From Candidatus Nitrospira nitrosa (GTDB lineage: Bacteria; Nitrospirota; Nitrospiria; Nitrospirales; Nitrospiraceae), in NCBI RefSeq assembly GCF_001458735.1, contig NZ_CZQA01000014.1, forward strand, positions 61,672 to 125,671: DNA of 64,000 nt. The letters run 5' to 3'. The notes under the pieces were generated by a model. That model worked only from the letters and a program-made list of their open reading frames with translations. It made no database searches and had not been told where the DNA came from. Of this stretch, positions 36,114 to 44,571 are shown piece by piece (position 1 is the stretch's first letter; each line of letters begins with the position of its first letter). The translations under genes and the position numbers were made by a program.

Positions 36114-37028
36114 CTAGGCTCCAAACTCCGAAGCCGGAAGAAACGCGCGTGCAGTTTGTGACGCATGCCTCCTCACGCGCGACACTACTTCAGCTAACGT
36201 CCAGCTCCCGTTTAGCACGAGGTAGACATGGCCATGGTCCAGCAGAATGATAGGCGTTTTCCGTCCAGACGCTTGCTCAACCGCTGTCGATGAATAACCA
36301 GACATAGAAATCATGATTCCCATCGTATTGTCGGCCTTGTCGTTCACTTTAGCCAAGAATGTATCAACATCTGGGGCACCCGCTTGTTCTCTGGTGAACT
36401 TCAATTCGGTCAAATAGGTCGTGCCCTCAACCGTTACAGACCCATCAATCTGCCGTCCGCCTGAAGAATATGGACGCCGATTAGTCATCTCGAAGAAATC
36501 GACCACATCAAAAAACCAATCTTGGAACTCGTAACCAGCCTCCGCAGTACCGATCCGCCTTGAAAGTTCCTTTAATTTCTCGGCGAGGGTTTCCAGAGAT
36601 TGTCGCTTCTTAATCGTCTCCTGCATTCGCTGATGAGCGGCCTTTCTGGTCTCTTCCCTCGTCTTGGCATCGTCTGCGTTTTGCTTCTGCATATTCAAAT
36701 AGTGACGAAGTGCCACTATTGCCTCTTTAGCCGATTGAATCTTTGCGGGCGCATCTTCCCAGCCTTCGAGGTCGGGAAACTTCACTTGATCGGAGAGCGA
36801 CGCACCCATCTGCTTAATAACCTGAGCACCCTTGCTATCCGATTCTAGCTTTGGAAACAATCGCCCTACAAACACACGCTTGGTTTCAGTTTCTTGCCAT
36901 GTTGCAAGAAAACCTTCTGCAATCTTGTGACGCCGGAGAAAGTTTAGAAGGGCATTCTTCCTCCAAAACGATTTCAGCAGTGCATCTTGGACCAGATCAA
37001 TGAAATGAGAGGGTAACCGTTCAGGCAT
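36114..37028 (-). CDS. Restriction-endonuclease-like (PD-(D/E)XK, Mrr-type) protein of the defence island
   Basis: 304 residues. The N-terminal third is helical and has no match I recognise. A charged coiled-coil stretch follows (residues 100-150, KAAHQRMQETIKKRQSLETLAEKLKEL). The C-terminal domain looks like a Mrr-type nuclease: EFQDWFFDVV, then RQIDGSVTVEGTTYLTELKF, where the D...E-x-K spacing fits the catalytic core, then TMGIMISMSGYSSTAVEQAS as in Mrr homologues. It starts two bases after hsdS and ends five bases before darT, so it is co-translated. It may be an extra nuclease or a sensor; activity is not shown. Confidence 0.7.
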   Translation of the reverse strand: MPERLPSHFIDLVQDALLKSFWRKNALLNFLRRHKIAEGFLATWQETETKRVFVGRLFPKLESDSKGAQVIKQMGASLSDQVKFPDLEGWEDAPAKIQSAKEAIVALRHYLNMQKQNADDAKTREETRKAAHQRMQETIKKRQSLETLAEKLKELSRRIGTAEAGYEFQDWFFDVVDFFEMTNRRPYSSGGRQIDGSVTVEGTTYLTELKFTREQAGAPDVDTFLAKVNDKADNTMGIMISMSGYSSTAVEQASGRKTPIILLDHGHVYLVLNGSWTLAEVVSRVRRHASQTARAFLPASEFGA

Positions 37029-37030
37029 AG

Positions 37031-38416
37031 TTACCCTCGCACTCCATTAGATATGAACTTTCCATTAAAGGCCTGTGAAAGGATGGACTGCCTCAAACGA
37101 TCGGCGCGGGCGAGGTTGACTTTGACGGCGGCTTCGAGTTCCTCGATGATCGACAGGCGGCGCTCGACTTCGGCCACGATGCAAAGTTGTTCGGAAAGAC
37201 TAGGAATCGCGATGGAAATCATCCGAATCGTTCCCATGGAAAGAGAAGGCTGCGCTACCGCTTTGGCAAATCCTAACGCTATTGCGTTTCCAAGGGGTGA
37301 ACGGAGAAACAGTTCCAGGTAGCCCGGCGACACGAGTTCAGAAGTCACTCTAATCATCGCAATGTTAGGGCCGAGAAAATACGGTTGGTCATCCGGCACT
37401 CGAGCTACATTTCCGGTTCCTGCTCCGACGAAGACCATCAAAAGATCACCGGGGTATAATCGGGAGCGGGTAAGGTGAGCGACTGTGCTGTTTTTGACGC
37501 GGGAGAACTCAGTTCTCTTAAAGCCATACCTGCCCGCGTTCTCGGCTTTTATGACGGCAAGATCGCCACCTTGGTCATATTTTACGTATTTCGTGTATTC
37601 GAACCCTGCGAGCTTGGTGACGAATGCTATTGCATCTACGCTTAACCAGCACCATTTCTCTGGTAGCGACGGCGCACTCCTGCCATCCGGAGAAATAGGC
37701 TCCTTGTATTTCCCTCTTCCACTCCACTTCGCCCGGCGTTCGGCGAGGATGCGTTCGAGGAGCTTGCTGGCTGGCTCGACGTTAGGGTGCTGCTTGCGCC
37801 AGTCTTCGGTCAACTTCCCTTCGACAGCGGCTTTGAGGACGGCAGCTTTGTAGCATTTGAGGTTGGCTTTGACGCGCTTGAGATTGGCGACGGCTTCGTC
37901 GAGACGGGAGAATTGCTTTTCAATCTCCGCGACGATGTCGCGTTGTTCATCTAGGGTCGGCTTGACCAACTCTGATTGCTCAAACCTGCCCTTAGTGATA
38001 TGCGCCAGCCCAGCTCCACCATGTGCAGCACGGATATATTCGTTGAGGTTCTGGTTGATCGCAAGCTGAAGAAACTTCTTATCGAAATCAGCTTCGTCAA
38101 ACATCACCTTAAAGATGTGTTGGTTTAGCCAAGCCTTCCCACCGCGCCATATATGGGCACCAAATGAAGTTCCGGGCGTGCCAGACCAAGCAAACAGCAG
38201 ATCGCCGCTATTAAGCAAGAACTTCTCTGGTAGATCCCCCTTGTAGTAGTTGAAGGGAGCTTCCGCATTATTCAGATTTTGGATACGGACGATCGGGATG
38301 CCGCTTTCTCTCCATTCGGTCGGTTTGAAAGCTCGCCCGTTAATCAACCTGAGGGCATCGCCAATACGAACCTTGCCCCAATCACTCGTTGCTTTACTCC
38401 CCGCGATTGTCTTCAC
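37031..38416 (-). CDS. hsdS: Type I restriction-modification system, specificity subunit
   Basis: DNA-recognition subunit. It has two target-recognition domains: residues ~15-160 (starting WGKVRIGDALRLINGRAFKP) and ~250-400 (LPEKWCWLSVDAIAFVTKL). Each is followed by a conserved helix (EQRDIVAEIEKQFSRLDEAVANLKRV and EQLCIVAEVERRLSIIEELEAAVKVN). The recognition sequence cannot be read. The start is GTG at 38416, overlapping as GTGA with the stop of the hsdR-tail remnant, as expected of an original hsdR-hsdS junction. It looks intact. Confidence 0.95.
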   Translation of the reverse strand: MKTIAGSKATSDWGKVRIGDALRLINGRAFKPTEWRESGIPIVRIQNLNNAEAPFNYYKGDLPEKFLLNSGDLLFAWSGTPGTSFGAHIWRGGKAWLNQHIFKVMFDEADFDKKFLQLAINQNLNEYIRAAHGGAGLAHITKGRFEQSELVKPTLDEQRDIVAEIEKQFSRLDEAVANLKRVKANLKCYKAAVLKAAVEGKLTEDWRKQHPNVEPASKLLERILAERRAKWSGRGKYKEPISPDGRSAPSLPEKWCWLSVDAIAFVTKLAGFEYTKYVKYDQGGDLAVIKAENAGRYGFKRTEFSRVKNSTVAHLTRSRLYPGDLLMVFVGAGTGNVARVPDDQPYFLGPNIAMIRVTSELVSPGYLELFLRSPLGNAIALGFAKAVAQPSLSMGTIRMISIAIPSLSEQLCIVAEVERRLSIIEELEAAVKVNLARADRLRQSILSQAFNGKFISNGVRG

Positions 38417-38571
38417 GCCGCTAATGCTCCGTTCAGCCCTTCAATCACCTTGTTCAGCTCTGTCCCAAAGGACTGATGCACTTTCTCTAGCCCACCTTCT
38501 TGAGCAAAGAGCGCGAACTCGAAGTCGTCTGGCGCAACAACAAGATTCGCCGCGACATGGTCACGGATCAT
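38413..38571 (-). pseudogene. Remnant of a second hsdR 3' end (52 codons)
   Basis: The frame from 38571 reads MIRDHVAANLVVAPDDFEF... and matches the last 52 residues of intact HsdR (MIRDHIAANMGVESDDFEY...) at 29 of 52 positions. It has no start region of its own; its ATG overlaps the toxin stop (ATGA), and its TGA overlaps the hsdS GTG (GTGA). The low identity argues against recent duplication of the present hsdR. It is better explained as the tail of a different hsdR allele that belonged with this hsdS. Confidence 0.88.
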
Positions 38572-38906
38572 TTGCGGGCATACCCAACGACGGAGCAGAG
38601 CCCTTGCAACACGGCTTGTATGGTTTGTGGCGACAGTGCGCCGAAGGTTTTGACGATGCTGCTTTCGGACAGGGTAAAGACTTTGTCGAACCTGATCCAA
38701 CAAGCTTTGGGGAGAGCGCCTTCCACCAAGTCCGTTGCAACGATTGGCATGGCGTGATTTGGCTGGGCAACTGGGGTGATGGCCAACCCGATGAAGTCGG
38801 CATGTCGATCCGAAGGGGTCAAGACCATGACAGGCCGTTTCTTGGCCGACTGGAGATCAGAATAGGGAAACGGAATCAAGACCAGGTCGCCTGGCTTACA
38901 CGCCAT
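38568..38906 (-). CDS. PemK/MazF-type toxin (probable mRNA endoribonuclease)
   Basis: 112 residues. KPGDLVLIPFPYSDLQSAKKRPVMVL is the conserved N-terminus of the PemK/MazF/CcdB fold, and CWIRFDKVFTLSESSIVKTFG holds the second conserved strand. Members of this family usually cleave mRNA. The start ATG at 38906 overlaps the last 11 bases of the antitoxin gene; the frame continues 11 codons further inside the antitoxin. It lies between hsdR and hsdS. Confidence 0.85.
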   Translation of the reverse strand: MACKPGDLVLIPFPYSDLQSAKKRPVMVLTPSDRHADFIGLAITPVAQPNHAMPIVATDLVEGALPKACWIRFDKVFTLSESSIVKTFGALSPQTIQAVLQGLCSVVGYARK

Positions 38907-39096
38907 TCCAAACCTCGTCGTCCTGGTTATCCCACACATGGCGCATGGCCGGTTCCTGCGCCTGCTTCAATTCTTCGGTATGACGGTCTCTCAGGCCATG
39001 CTTGATTTCGATGTACTCGACGAAATCCAGTACTTCCCGCGCCAAGACGTCCGGAAGTTTCTGAACTTCCTTGAAAATTTGTTCAGCTGTCGACAT
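38896..39096 (-). CDS. DUF2281-type antitoxin
   Basis: 66-residue protein: AEQIFKEVQKLPDVLAREVLDFVEYIE is a DUF2281 helix pattern. The charged C-terminal half (EELKQAQEPAMRHVWDNQDDEVW) would bind the toxin. DUF2281 proteins are commonly paired with PemK/MazF or VapC toxins. It has a GAGGAAG ribosome-binding site, starts 15 bases after the hsdR stop, and overlaps the toxin gene by 11 bases. Confidence 0.82.
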   Translation of the reverse strand: MSTAEQIFKEVQKLPDVLAREVLDFVEYIEIKHGLRDRHTEELKQAQEPAMRHVWDNQDDEVWNGV

Positions 39097-39111
39097 ATCG
39101 TTCTTCCTCTC

Positions 39112-41919
39112 TTAGGCCACCAGGGCCATATTCAGGCTTTCTATTATGGTCTGAAGGCCGTCCGGAAACAATCGATAGGCTTTTCCCAACCCACCGGCCT
39201 GGGAAAAGGGTGCGTACTCGAAGTCGTCTGATTCAACCCCCATGTTTGCCGCAATATGGTCCCTAATCATGCTGAGCCACTGCCTCTGCTCATCGGTAAA
39301 CTTCCTGCCTCTGCCCTCCTGCTCCCCAAGCCAGGCGTTGAAGTTGGCATTGACCTTCTCGGGAAATGGCACCAGCTCATTGTCCTGATGCGTGGCAAAG
39401 CGGACAAGAGAAACCAGATCGGTCAGGATGCGCTTGCCGCTCGTTCCTTTAACCTTCGACTTCTCCAACGCCGCATAGGCCTGCCAGAGCTGCGATTCGT
39501 TCCAGAGGTAGGGCGGCTTCTCAATGGCGTTGGCCAGGTCCTTGATGTCCTCGAACTTCAGCCGCTGTTTATACGGCTTGCTGTAGAGCACCTGCAGGGC
39601 GGTGATCTCGTCTTTGTGCTGTGTAATGAACTGTTCGAACGATTGCACGATGGTACGGGCGCGTGCTAACGCGCCGGCGCTGAAACCTGCTTCGATGACC
39701 TGGTCCTGGCTCACGTGATCGATGGTCAGTTCGTTCTTCTTTTTGATCTCGACCAGGAGTTCCCTGAATTTCGGATCGTGAAACGGCTTGGCCGCTGTTT
39801 GGATCAGCTTGGTGGCCACCTGCTGAATCTGCTGCTCTGTCGGCTTGCTTGTGCCGAACTGCTGCGTGGCTCGCTCTTCCTGCCGATCTGGATTGACCGC
39901 TTCCACGAGACTTCGGCTGAGGTCTTTGAGCGAGAAACCGCCGCTCGCTTTGCGGATGGCCTGTTCATCGGCCTTGGTGATGCGATGCTCCATGCGGGCC
40001 AGCCGTCCGGCGATGCTGGTGAGGACGTCCTCTTCCGTGTTCCCCAATGCGACGGCTTGAAGCAGCTTCTCAAAGGCCACGTCGGGCTTTTTCTCCATCG
40101 GTCGCGCGTCGGTCTTGTCTTGCTCGCACACGCCGACGGTATCAACGATGACGAAGTGGTCTTTGGTCGTGGCATCCGGCGTGACGGCCTTCAGATCATC
40201 CGGCTTGATGACGCGGACACCCCGGCCCTTCATCTGCTCGAAGAAGGTGCGGGATTTGACCGCGCGCATGAAGACGACGATCTCGACCGGCTTGATGTCG
40301 GTGCCGGTGGCGATCATGTCCACCGTGACGGCGATTCGGGGATGATAGCTGTTTCGAAAGGACTTGATGAGGTCCTTGGGACTTACGCCGGTGGTGCGAT
40401 AGGTGATCTTCTGAGCGAACTCGTTGCCCTTGCCGAACTCTTCGCGCAGGATTTCGACAATGTTCTCCGCGTGAGCGTCATCCTTGGCAAAGACGAGGGT
40501 CTTCGGCACTTCGGTGCGGCCGGGAAAGATATCAGTGAAGAGCTTGTCCCTGAAGGCTTTGACGATGGTGCGGATCTGGTCCGGCGCGACCACGTCGCGG
40601 TCGAGCTGATCAGGATCATACGCAAAGTCATCGTCCAGCCGCTCCCACCGTTTGGTCCGCGTCTCCCGATTCATCAGCTGCACGCTATACCCGGCCTCGA
40701 CCGTGGAGCCTGTCTGCGTGATGGCGGTGCGGATGCGGTACACGTCGTAGTTGACGTTGACGCCGTCGGCCACGGCCTGCTCATGGTTGTATTCCATCAC
40801 GAGATTTTGATTGAAGAAGCCGAAGGTCTGCTTGTTGGGCGTGGCAGTGAGGCCGATGAGGTGGGCATCGAAGTATTCCAGCACCTGCGCCCAGAGGTTG
40901 TAAATGGACCGGTGGCATTCGTCGGTGACGATGATGTCAAAAGTCTCAATCGGAATCGACGGGTTGTAGTCCAACGGATCGGGTTTCTTGAAGAGCCGTT
41001 CGAGGTCAGAGACGGAGGCTTCTTCGTCTTCGTCCGACAGTTCCCGCCCCTTGAGCATGGAATACATGCGCTGGATCGTGCTGATGCAGACCCGCGCGGT
41101 GGTATCGAGAGTATTGCCCGCCAACCGCTGAACGATGAACTCTTCGGTGAACTTGAAGTTGTTGTAGGGCGAAACGTATTGCTGGAACTCTTTTAACGTC
41201 TGGTCGCCCAGGTTCCCGCGATCCACGAGAAAGAGGACGCGCTTGGCCCCACCGAACTTGATGAGGCGGTAGATGAAGTTGATGGCGGTGAAGGTCTTGC
41301 CGCTGCCGGTGGCCATTTGAATCAAGGCGCGCGGGCGGTCTTGCGCCATCGACTGTTCTAAGTTGGTGATCGCGGTGATCTGCGCTGGCCAGAGGCCGGT
41401 GGTGCTCAGCGACGGCAGCGTCTTCAAGCGGCCACGCAGTGTGGTGGCTGTTTCAGCGGCCAAGGATGCGCCGTGCAAATCCTTTGGCACTTCGTCATGG
41501 TGCGGCATGAACGAAGCCAGTGTCTCAGGTCGATGGAAGCTGAATACCGGACGGCTGCGCGGATGAGGATCGAGGCCGTTCGTGAATCGCGTTTCTACGC
41601 CGGTGCTCTGATAGAGAAATGGCAAGGGTCGGACATGGGCGGGCAAGTCTGATGGGAGGCCCTTACTGTATTTCTCGGCCTGGACTTCCACGCCGATGAG
41701 AGTCACGCCTTCTTTCTTGGCCTCGATAACCCCGGCAGCCTTACCATCAATATAGAGAAGATAATCCGCGAAGCCGTGCCCGCTCACGAGAGGGAAATTT
41801 CTCAGGACGACTCCCCGGCCGGCATGAAGATTGGCCGACTTGGTGTCTTGGACCTTCCAGCCGGATTGTTCCAACGCCCGATCAATCTGCTCGCGGGCTT
41901 TATCTTCAGGCGTCGGCAT
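39112..41919 (-). CDS. hsdR: Type I restriction-modification system, endonuclease/translocase subunit
   Basis: EcoEI-type R subunit, 935 residues. The N-terminal nuclease domain has GFADYLLYIDGKAAGVIEAKKEG (D...E-x-K). The motor domain has MATGSGKTFTAI (Walker A), VTDECHRSIYNLW (DECH box), GLTATPNK and a second RecA lobe ending in MKGRGVRVI. A C-terminal helical domain binds HsdM/HsdS and ends MIRDHIAANMGVESDDFEY... The start ATG at 41919 has GAGG seven bases upstream. It is the first gene of the island and looks intact. The upstream boundary (41920-42053) shows no repeat or tRNA. Confidence 0.96.
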   Translation of the reverse strand: MPTPEDKAREQIDRALEQSGWKVQDTKSANLHAGRGVVLRNFPLVSGHGFADYLLYIDGKAAGVIEAKKEGVTLIGVEVQAEKYSKGLPSDLPAHVRPLPFLYQSTGVETRFTNGLDPHPRSRPVFSFHRPETLASFMPHHDEVPKDLHGASLAAETATTLRGRLKTLPSLSTTGLWPAQITAITNLEQSMAQDRPRALIQMATGSGKTFTAINFIYRLIKFGGAKRVLFLVDRGNLGDQTLKEFQQYVSPYNNFKFTEEFIVQRLAGNTLDTTARVCISTIQRMYSMLKGRELSDEDEEASVSDLERLFKKPDPLDYNPSIPIETFDIIVTDECHRSIYNLWAQVLEYFDAHLIGLTATPNKQTFGFFNQNLVMEYNHEQAVADGVNVNYDVYRIRTAITQTGSTVEAGYSVQLMNRETRTKRWERLDDDFAYDPDQLDRDVVAPDQIRTIVKAFRDKLFTDIFPGRTEVPKTLVFAKDDAHAENIVEILREEFGKGNEFAQKITYRTTGVSPKDLIKSFRNSYHPRIAVTVDMIATGTDIKPVEIVVFMRAVKSRTFFEQMKGRGVRVIKPDDLKAVTPDATTKDHFVIVDTVGVCEQDKTDARPMEKKPDVAFEKLLQAVALGNTEEDVLTSIAGRLARMEHRITKADEQAIRKASGGFSLKDLSRSLVEAVNPDRQEERATQQFGTSKPTEQQIQQVATKLIQTAAKPFHDPKFRELLVEIKKKNELTIDHVSQDQVIEAGFSAGALARARTIVQSFEQFITQHKDEITALQVLYSKPYKQRLKFEDIKDLANAIEKPPYLWNESQLWQAYAALEKSKVKGTSGKRILTDLVSLVRFATHQDNELVPFPEKVNANFNAWLGEQEGRGRKFTDEQRQWLSMIRDHIAANMGVESDDFEYAPFSQAGGLGKAYRLFPDGLQTIIESLNMALVA

Positions 41920-42053
41920 GCCCAAGCCTCATCCAGGACTGAGGGAGAGTTGGCGAAAAGGGATACCTTGTTTTGTTGAGGAATGCAACTATTCCGAAGA
42001 TGGGACTGCGTTGAGGCCAGGAGTAGAATCGCTGATGGCCTACGAGCCATGCC

Positions 42054-42920
42054 CTACAATTTCTTCCTCACATCCTTCCAATCCTTCGCGACTTTCGCCT
42101 TGCGCGGCACCTCGCCTTTCGAGGGTTCGGGCACCATGATCGCCTCAAGGCGGCGTTGCAAGAAGGCCTCCGCAAATGCCTTGGATCGGCCGACACCAAC
42201 CTTGACTGTCCTCCAACCTGCCTCATGGAGTTCATCAATTTTCATCCCTAGGGCGTTTGCGTCGGCCGGTAAGGTCACCACAGTACCCGTCGGGAACTTG
42301 TGCTGTTTGAGCCAATCTCTGGCTTCGGCGCTCGCCTGAAACCCATCCATCTTTGTGTTTGTGGTGACCACATAGATCACCTTGTAATAAAACTGCGTGA
42401 GCTTCCCGAGTTCATCAGCGGCTCCGGGCATCGGCTTTCGTTCTGATTCAAACGTGACTCCGATGGCAGGAACTCCGTTCGGTGCCGACCCTTCGAGCAG
42501 CGAGGACAGTTCGATCATGAGAATAGGCTGCCGCTTCTCCCAGACCGCAAGATTGGCCTGGCCTTCTGTCTTCTCAACTCGCGGGCTGTTGCCAATGATG
42601 ACCTTGACTGGTGCGACACCTTGTGCCTTGGTGGTGTAGGCCAGCAATGCCCGGCCGTCCCAACCGGTCAACGCGGTGGCAACAACCTTTCCGTCTACCA
42701 CGAGTTCAAGTGGTTCTCCCCCGAGTGCAGCAATGAGCACCAGGTGTTTCGAAACGAGCTTGGCTTCGATGGTCGTCGGCTGACCGGGAGCGGTCAGCGC
42801 ATCTTTCACAAGGATCGTAGCGGAACTTTTCTCCGCTGCAAACAGCGGACTCGGTGAGGCAGCAACGAGAAGAGTGAGAAAAACACAGGCGCCGCGGATT
42901 TGGTTAATCATTGGCCGCAT
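42054..42920 (-). CDS. Uncharacterised exported protein with HAD-like C-terminal half
   Basis: N-terminal signal peptide (VFLTLLVAASPSPLFAAE). Residues 30-130 look like a beta-sandwich (LELVVDGKVVATALTGWDGRALLAYTTKA). The C-terminal part (YKVIYVVTTNTKMDGFQASAEARDWLKQHKFPTGTVV...) resembles the later strands of HAD-type phosphatases such as LNS2 domains, but the expected first DxDxT nucleophile motif is not visible. The protein could be an inactive relative or unrelated. It flanks the defence island and is the last gene of the minus-strand group from 44964. Confidence 0.55.
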   Translation of the reverse strand: MRPMINQIRGACVFLTLLVAASPSPLFAAEKSSATILVKDALTAPGQPTTIEAKLVSKHLVLIAALGGEPLELVVDGKVVATALTGWDGRALLAYTTKAQGVAPVKVIIGNSPRVEKTEGQANLAVWEKRQPILMIELSSLLEGSAPNGVPAIGVTFESERKPMPGAADELGKLTQFYYKVIYVVTTNTKMDGFQASAEARDWLKQHKFPTGTVVTLPADANALGMKIDELHEAGWRTVKVGVGRSKAFAEAFLQRRLEAIMVPEPSKGEVPRKAKVAKDWKDVRKKL

Positions 42921-42967
42921 CGCCTTACTGGACAGGACAAGACGGATCCGGAACTCGTTGATGACCG

Positions 42968-43435
42968 TTATGCTTTTAACGCTGTGAGTACTTCATCCGC
43001 ATGCCCATCGACTTTCACTTTCCGAAAGACTGCCTTCACGTTTCCTTCAGGATCGATGACAAACGTACTGCGCTCGATGCCCCAGTACTTCTTGCCGTAC
43101 ATATTCTTCTCTTTATAGACACCATACGCCTTCGAGATAGCGGCATCTTCATCACTGAGCAGCGGAAACGGAAGTCCGAATTTCTTAATGAACTTCTGGT
43201 GTGATTCTTTTCCATCCAAACTCACCCCGACGATCGCTCCTCCGGCCCGAAGAATCTGCGACTCCACATCGCGAAAATCACAGGACTCTTTCGTACAGCC
43301 AGGCGTATCGTCTTTCGGATAGAAATAGAGGACGATCTGTTTTCCCTTAAAACTCTTGAGCATCACGGATTTTCCATGCTGATCTGGAATGCCCAACTCC
43401 GGTGCCTTGTCTCCGACCGCCAGTTCTTTGCTCAT
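42968..43435 (-). CDS. bcp: Thiol peroxidase / bacterioferritin comigratory protein
   Basis: Peroxiredoxin (PrxQ type) that reduces peroxides using thioredoxin. Motifs: GDKAPELGIPDQHGKS, VLYFYPKDDTPGCTKESCDFRD with the peroxidatic and resolving Cys five residues apart, and FPLLSDEDAAISKAYGV. Ends RSTFVIDPEGNVKAVFRKV. The start is the ATG at 43435 with AAGGA upstream; the frame extends 46 codons further without homology. 155 residues, usual length. Confidence 0.95.
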   Translation of the reverse strand: MSKELAVGDKAPELGIPDQHGKSVMLKSFKGKQIVLYFYPKDDTPGCTKESCDFRDVESQILRAGGAIVGVSLDGKESHQKFIKKFGLPFPLLSDEDAAISKAYGVYKEKNMYGKKYWGIERSTFVIDPEGNVKAVFRKVKVDGHADEVLTALKA

Positions 43436-43455
43436 GGTTCCATCCTTCATCTGAA

Positions 43456-43911
43456 TTAATACCCACCAGGCATACCGCCACCGAACGATGACCGACGAGG
43501 CGTATAGGGCCCCGGCATCTTCTTGTTCTTGTTCTCCGGATTGCCGTATGGCGAGAGTGCCGGTGAATCCCAAATGACCTTGTCTCCAGGGGAGAGATCC
43601 GCGGCTTCGAGAAAATGCTTCCTGGCGACTTCTGCATCGCCGAGTGCATTCAGAGCCAACGCATAATTGTAGTGGGCCGGGCCTGAGCCTGGCGCTTCAG
43701 TGACAGCTTGCTCGAAATATCGCTTCGCATCCTCGAACTGTTGGGCTTGATAGGCCTGCGTACCTTGCTCTGTCAAGGTCATGGCCTGCGGCCGGGCTGC
43801 CCCATCCAGAGTGAGCGGCACCAGCGGCTTCCGCTTCTGGAAACAGCCGGCACCGACGAGCAGCAGAACCATGAGGGCGAGAACCGTCACGCGCGAAAGG
43901 AGACAAGTCAT
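43456..43911 (-). CDS. Tetratricopeptide-repeat lipoprotein
   Basis: Signal and lipobox LALMVLLLVGAGC. The mature part has two TPR units (QAYQAQQFEDAKRYFEQAVTEAPG and AHYNYALALNALGDAEVARKHFLEAADLSPGD) and a Pro/Gly/Asn-rich tail (FGGGMPGGY). Probably an envelope scaffold protein. Start ATG at 43911 with GAGG upstream. It lies between bcp and a DUF507 gene. Confidence 0.82.
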   Translation of the reverse strand: MTCLLSRVTVLALMVLLLVGAGCFQKRKPLVPLTLDGAARPQAMTLTEQGTQAYQAQQFEDAKRYFEQAVTEAPGSGPAHYNYALALNALGDAEVARKHFLEAADLSPGDKVIWDSPALSPYGNPENKNKKMPGPYTPRRSSFGGGMPGGY

Positions 43912-43930
43912 GGTCACAGCACCTCGTTGT

Positions 43931-44206
43931 TCAGATCTTCACCTGCTTGCGGGTCTCTTCTTCGAAGGTCTTTCGATACAACACGTCCCATTCGGCGCTC
44001 CCCTCAACAAGACCTCGCGAATACGAGGCTAACTTCGTCCTCACTGTCCGATCAATGTGCTGTTCCTGCGCAAGTTCGTCCGCCAACACCTTCTTGATTT
44101 CCTTCAAGACCTGCTCGTCACTGCGCTTGAGCCGAACACCGGGCGCGTGCTTCATGGCCTTGAGGATCACATGTGACAAGTGGCTGACCTTGTCTTCAGT
44201 CAACAT
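43931..44206 (-). CDS. DUF507 protein (second of a tandem pair)
   Basis: 91 residues, helical and charged. MLTEDKVSHLSHVILKAM followed by VRLKRSDEQVLKEIKKVLADEL fits the DUF507 family, small cytoplasmic proteins of unknown function found in Aquificae, Nitrospirae and Deltaproteobacteria. Two genes of this family stand together here. Start ATG at 44206 with no clear ribosome-binding site. Confidence 0.85.
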   Translation of the reverse strand: MLTEDKVSHLSHVILKAMKHAPGVRLKRSDEQVLKEIKKVLADELAQEQHIDRTVRTKLASYSRGLVEGSAEWDVLYRKTFEEETRKQVKI

Positions 44207-44284
44207 ACATCAAAATTCGGTAAGGGGTTAGTCGTGAGGGGTAAGGGGAAATCATCGATGGTTCTTCGCCTCACCGTTCACTCG

Positions 44285-44566
44285 TCACAGGACGATTCCT
44301 CGCTCGCGAACTAATTTTTGCTTCACCATCTGAAACATTTTCTGGTAATCCACTTGACCCTGGTCAATCTGCTGTTGATACGCCTTCAAGAGTTGACGCA
44401 CCTCAGCATTCAGACGATCTTCGACTGAGAGCTCCTGTGTGATGGCGTGATCCAGCGCCTCGACCAAGACCTTGCGATCGCCCACCAACTCCAGATCATC
44501 GTGCCGTTGCAGATGCCCCGTCAGACTTTCCGCGAGATGACGCACCCGTTCTTTGGAGAGCCGCAT
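44285..44566 (-). CDS. DUF507 protein (first of a tandem pair)
   Basis: 93 residues. MRLSKERVRHLAESLTGHL and LVEALDHAITQELSVEDRLNAEV place it in DUF507 with the neighbour at 43931. The pair probably arose by ancient duplication, since they differ at most positions. It starts five bases after the cyclophilin-like gene upstream, so co-translation is likely. Confidence 0.85.
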   Translation of the reverse strand: MRLSKERVRHLAESLTGHLQRHDDLELVGDRKVLVEALDHAITQELSVEDRLNAEVRQLLKAYQQQIDQGQVDYQKMFQMVKQKLVRERGIVL

Positions 44567-44571
44567 CGTGC

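Noticed and set aside
38250..39005. A 251-codon plus-strand open frame
   Set aside because: Antisense to hsdS, the hsdR remnant and the toxin; no motif is seen.
39715..41196. A 493-codon plus-strand open frame
   Set aside because: It lies entirely antisense to hsdR, whose motifs are intact on the minus strand, and has no recognisable motif. It reflects the codon pattern of the true gene.
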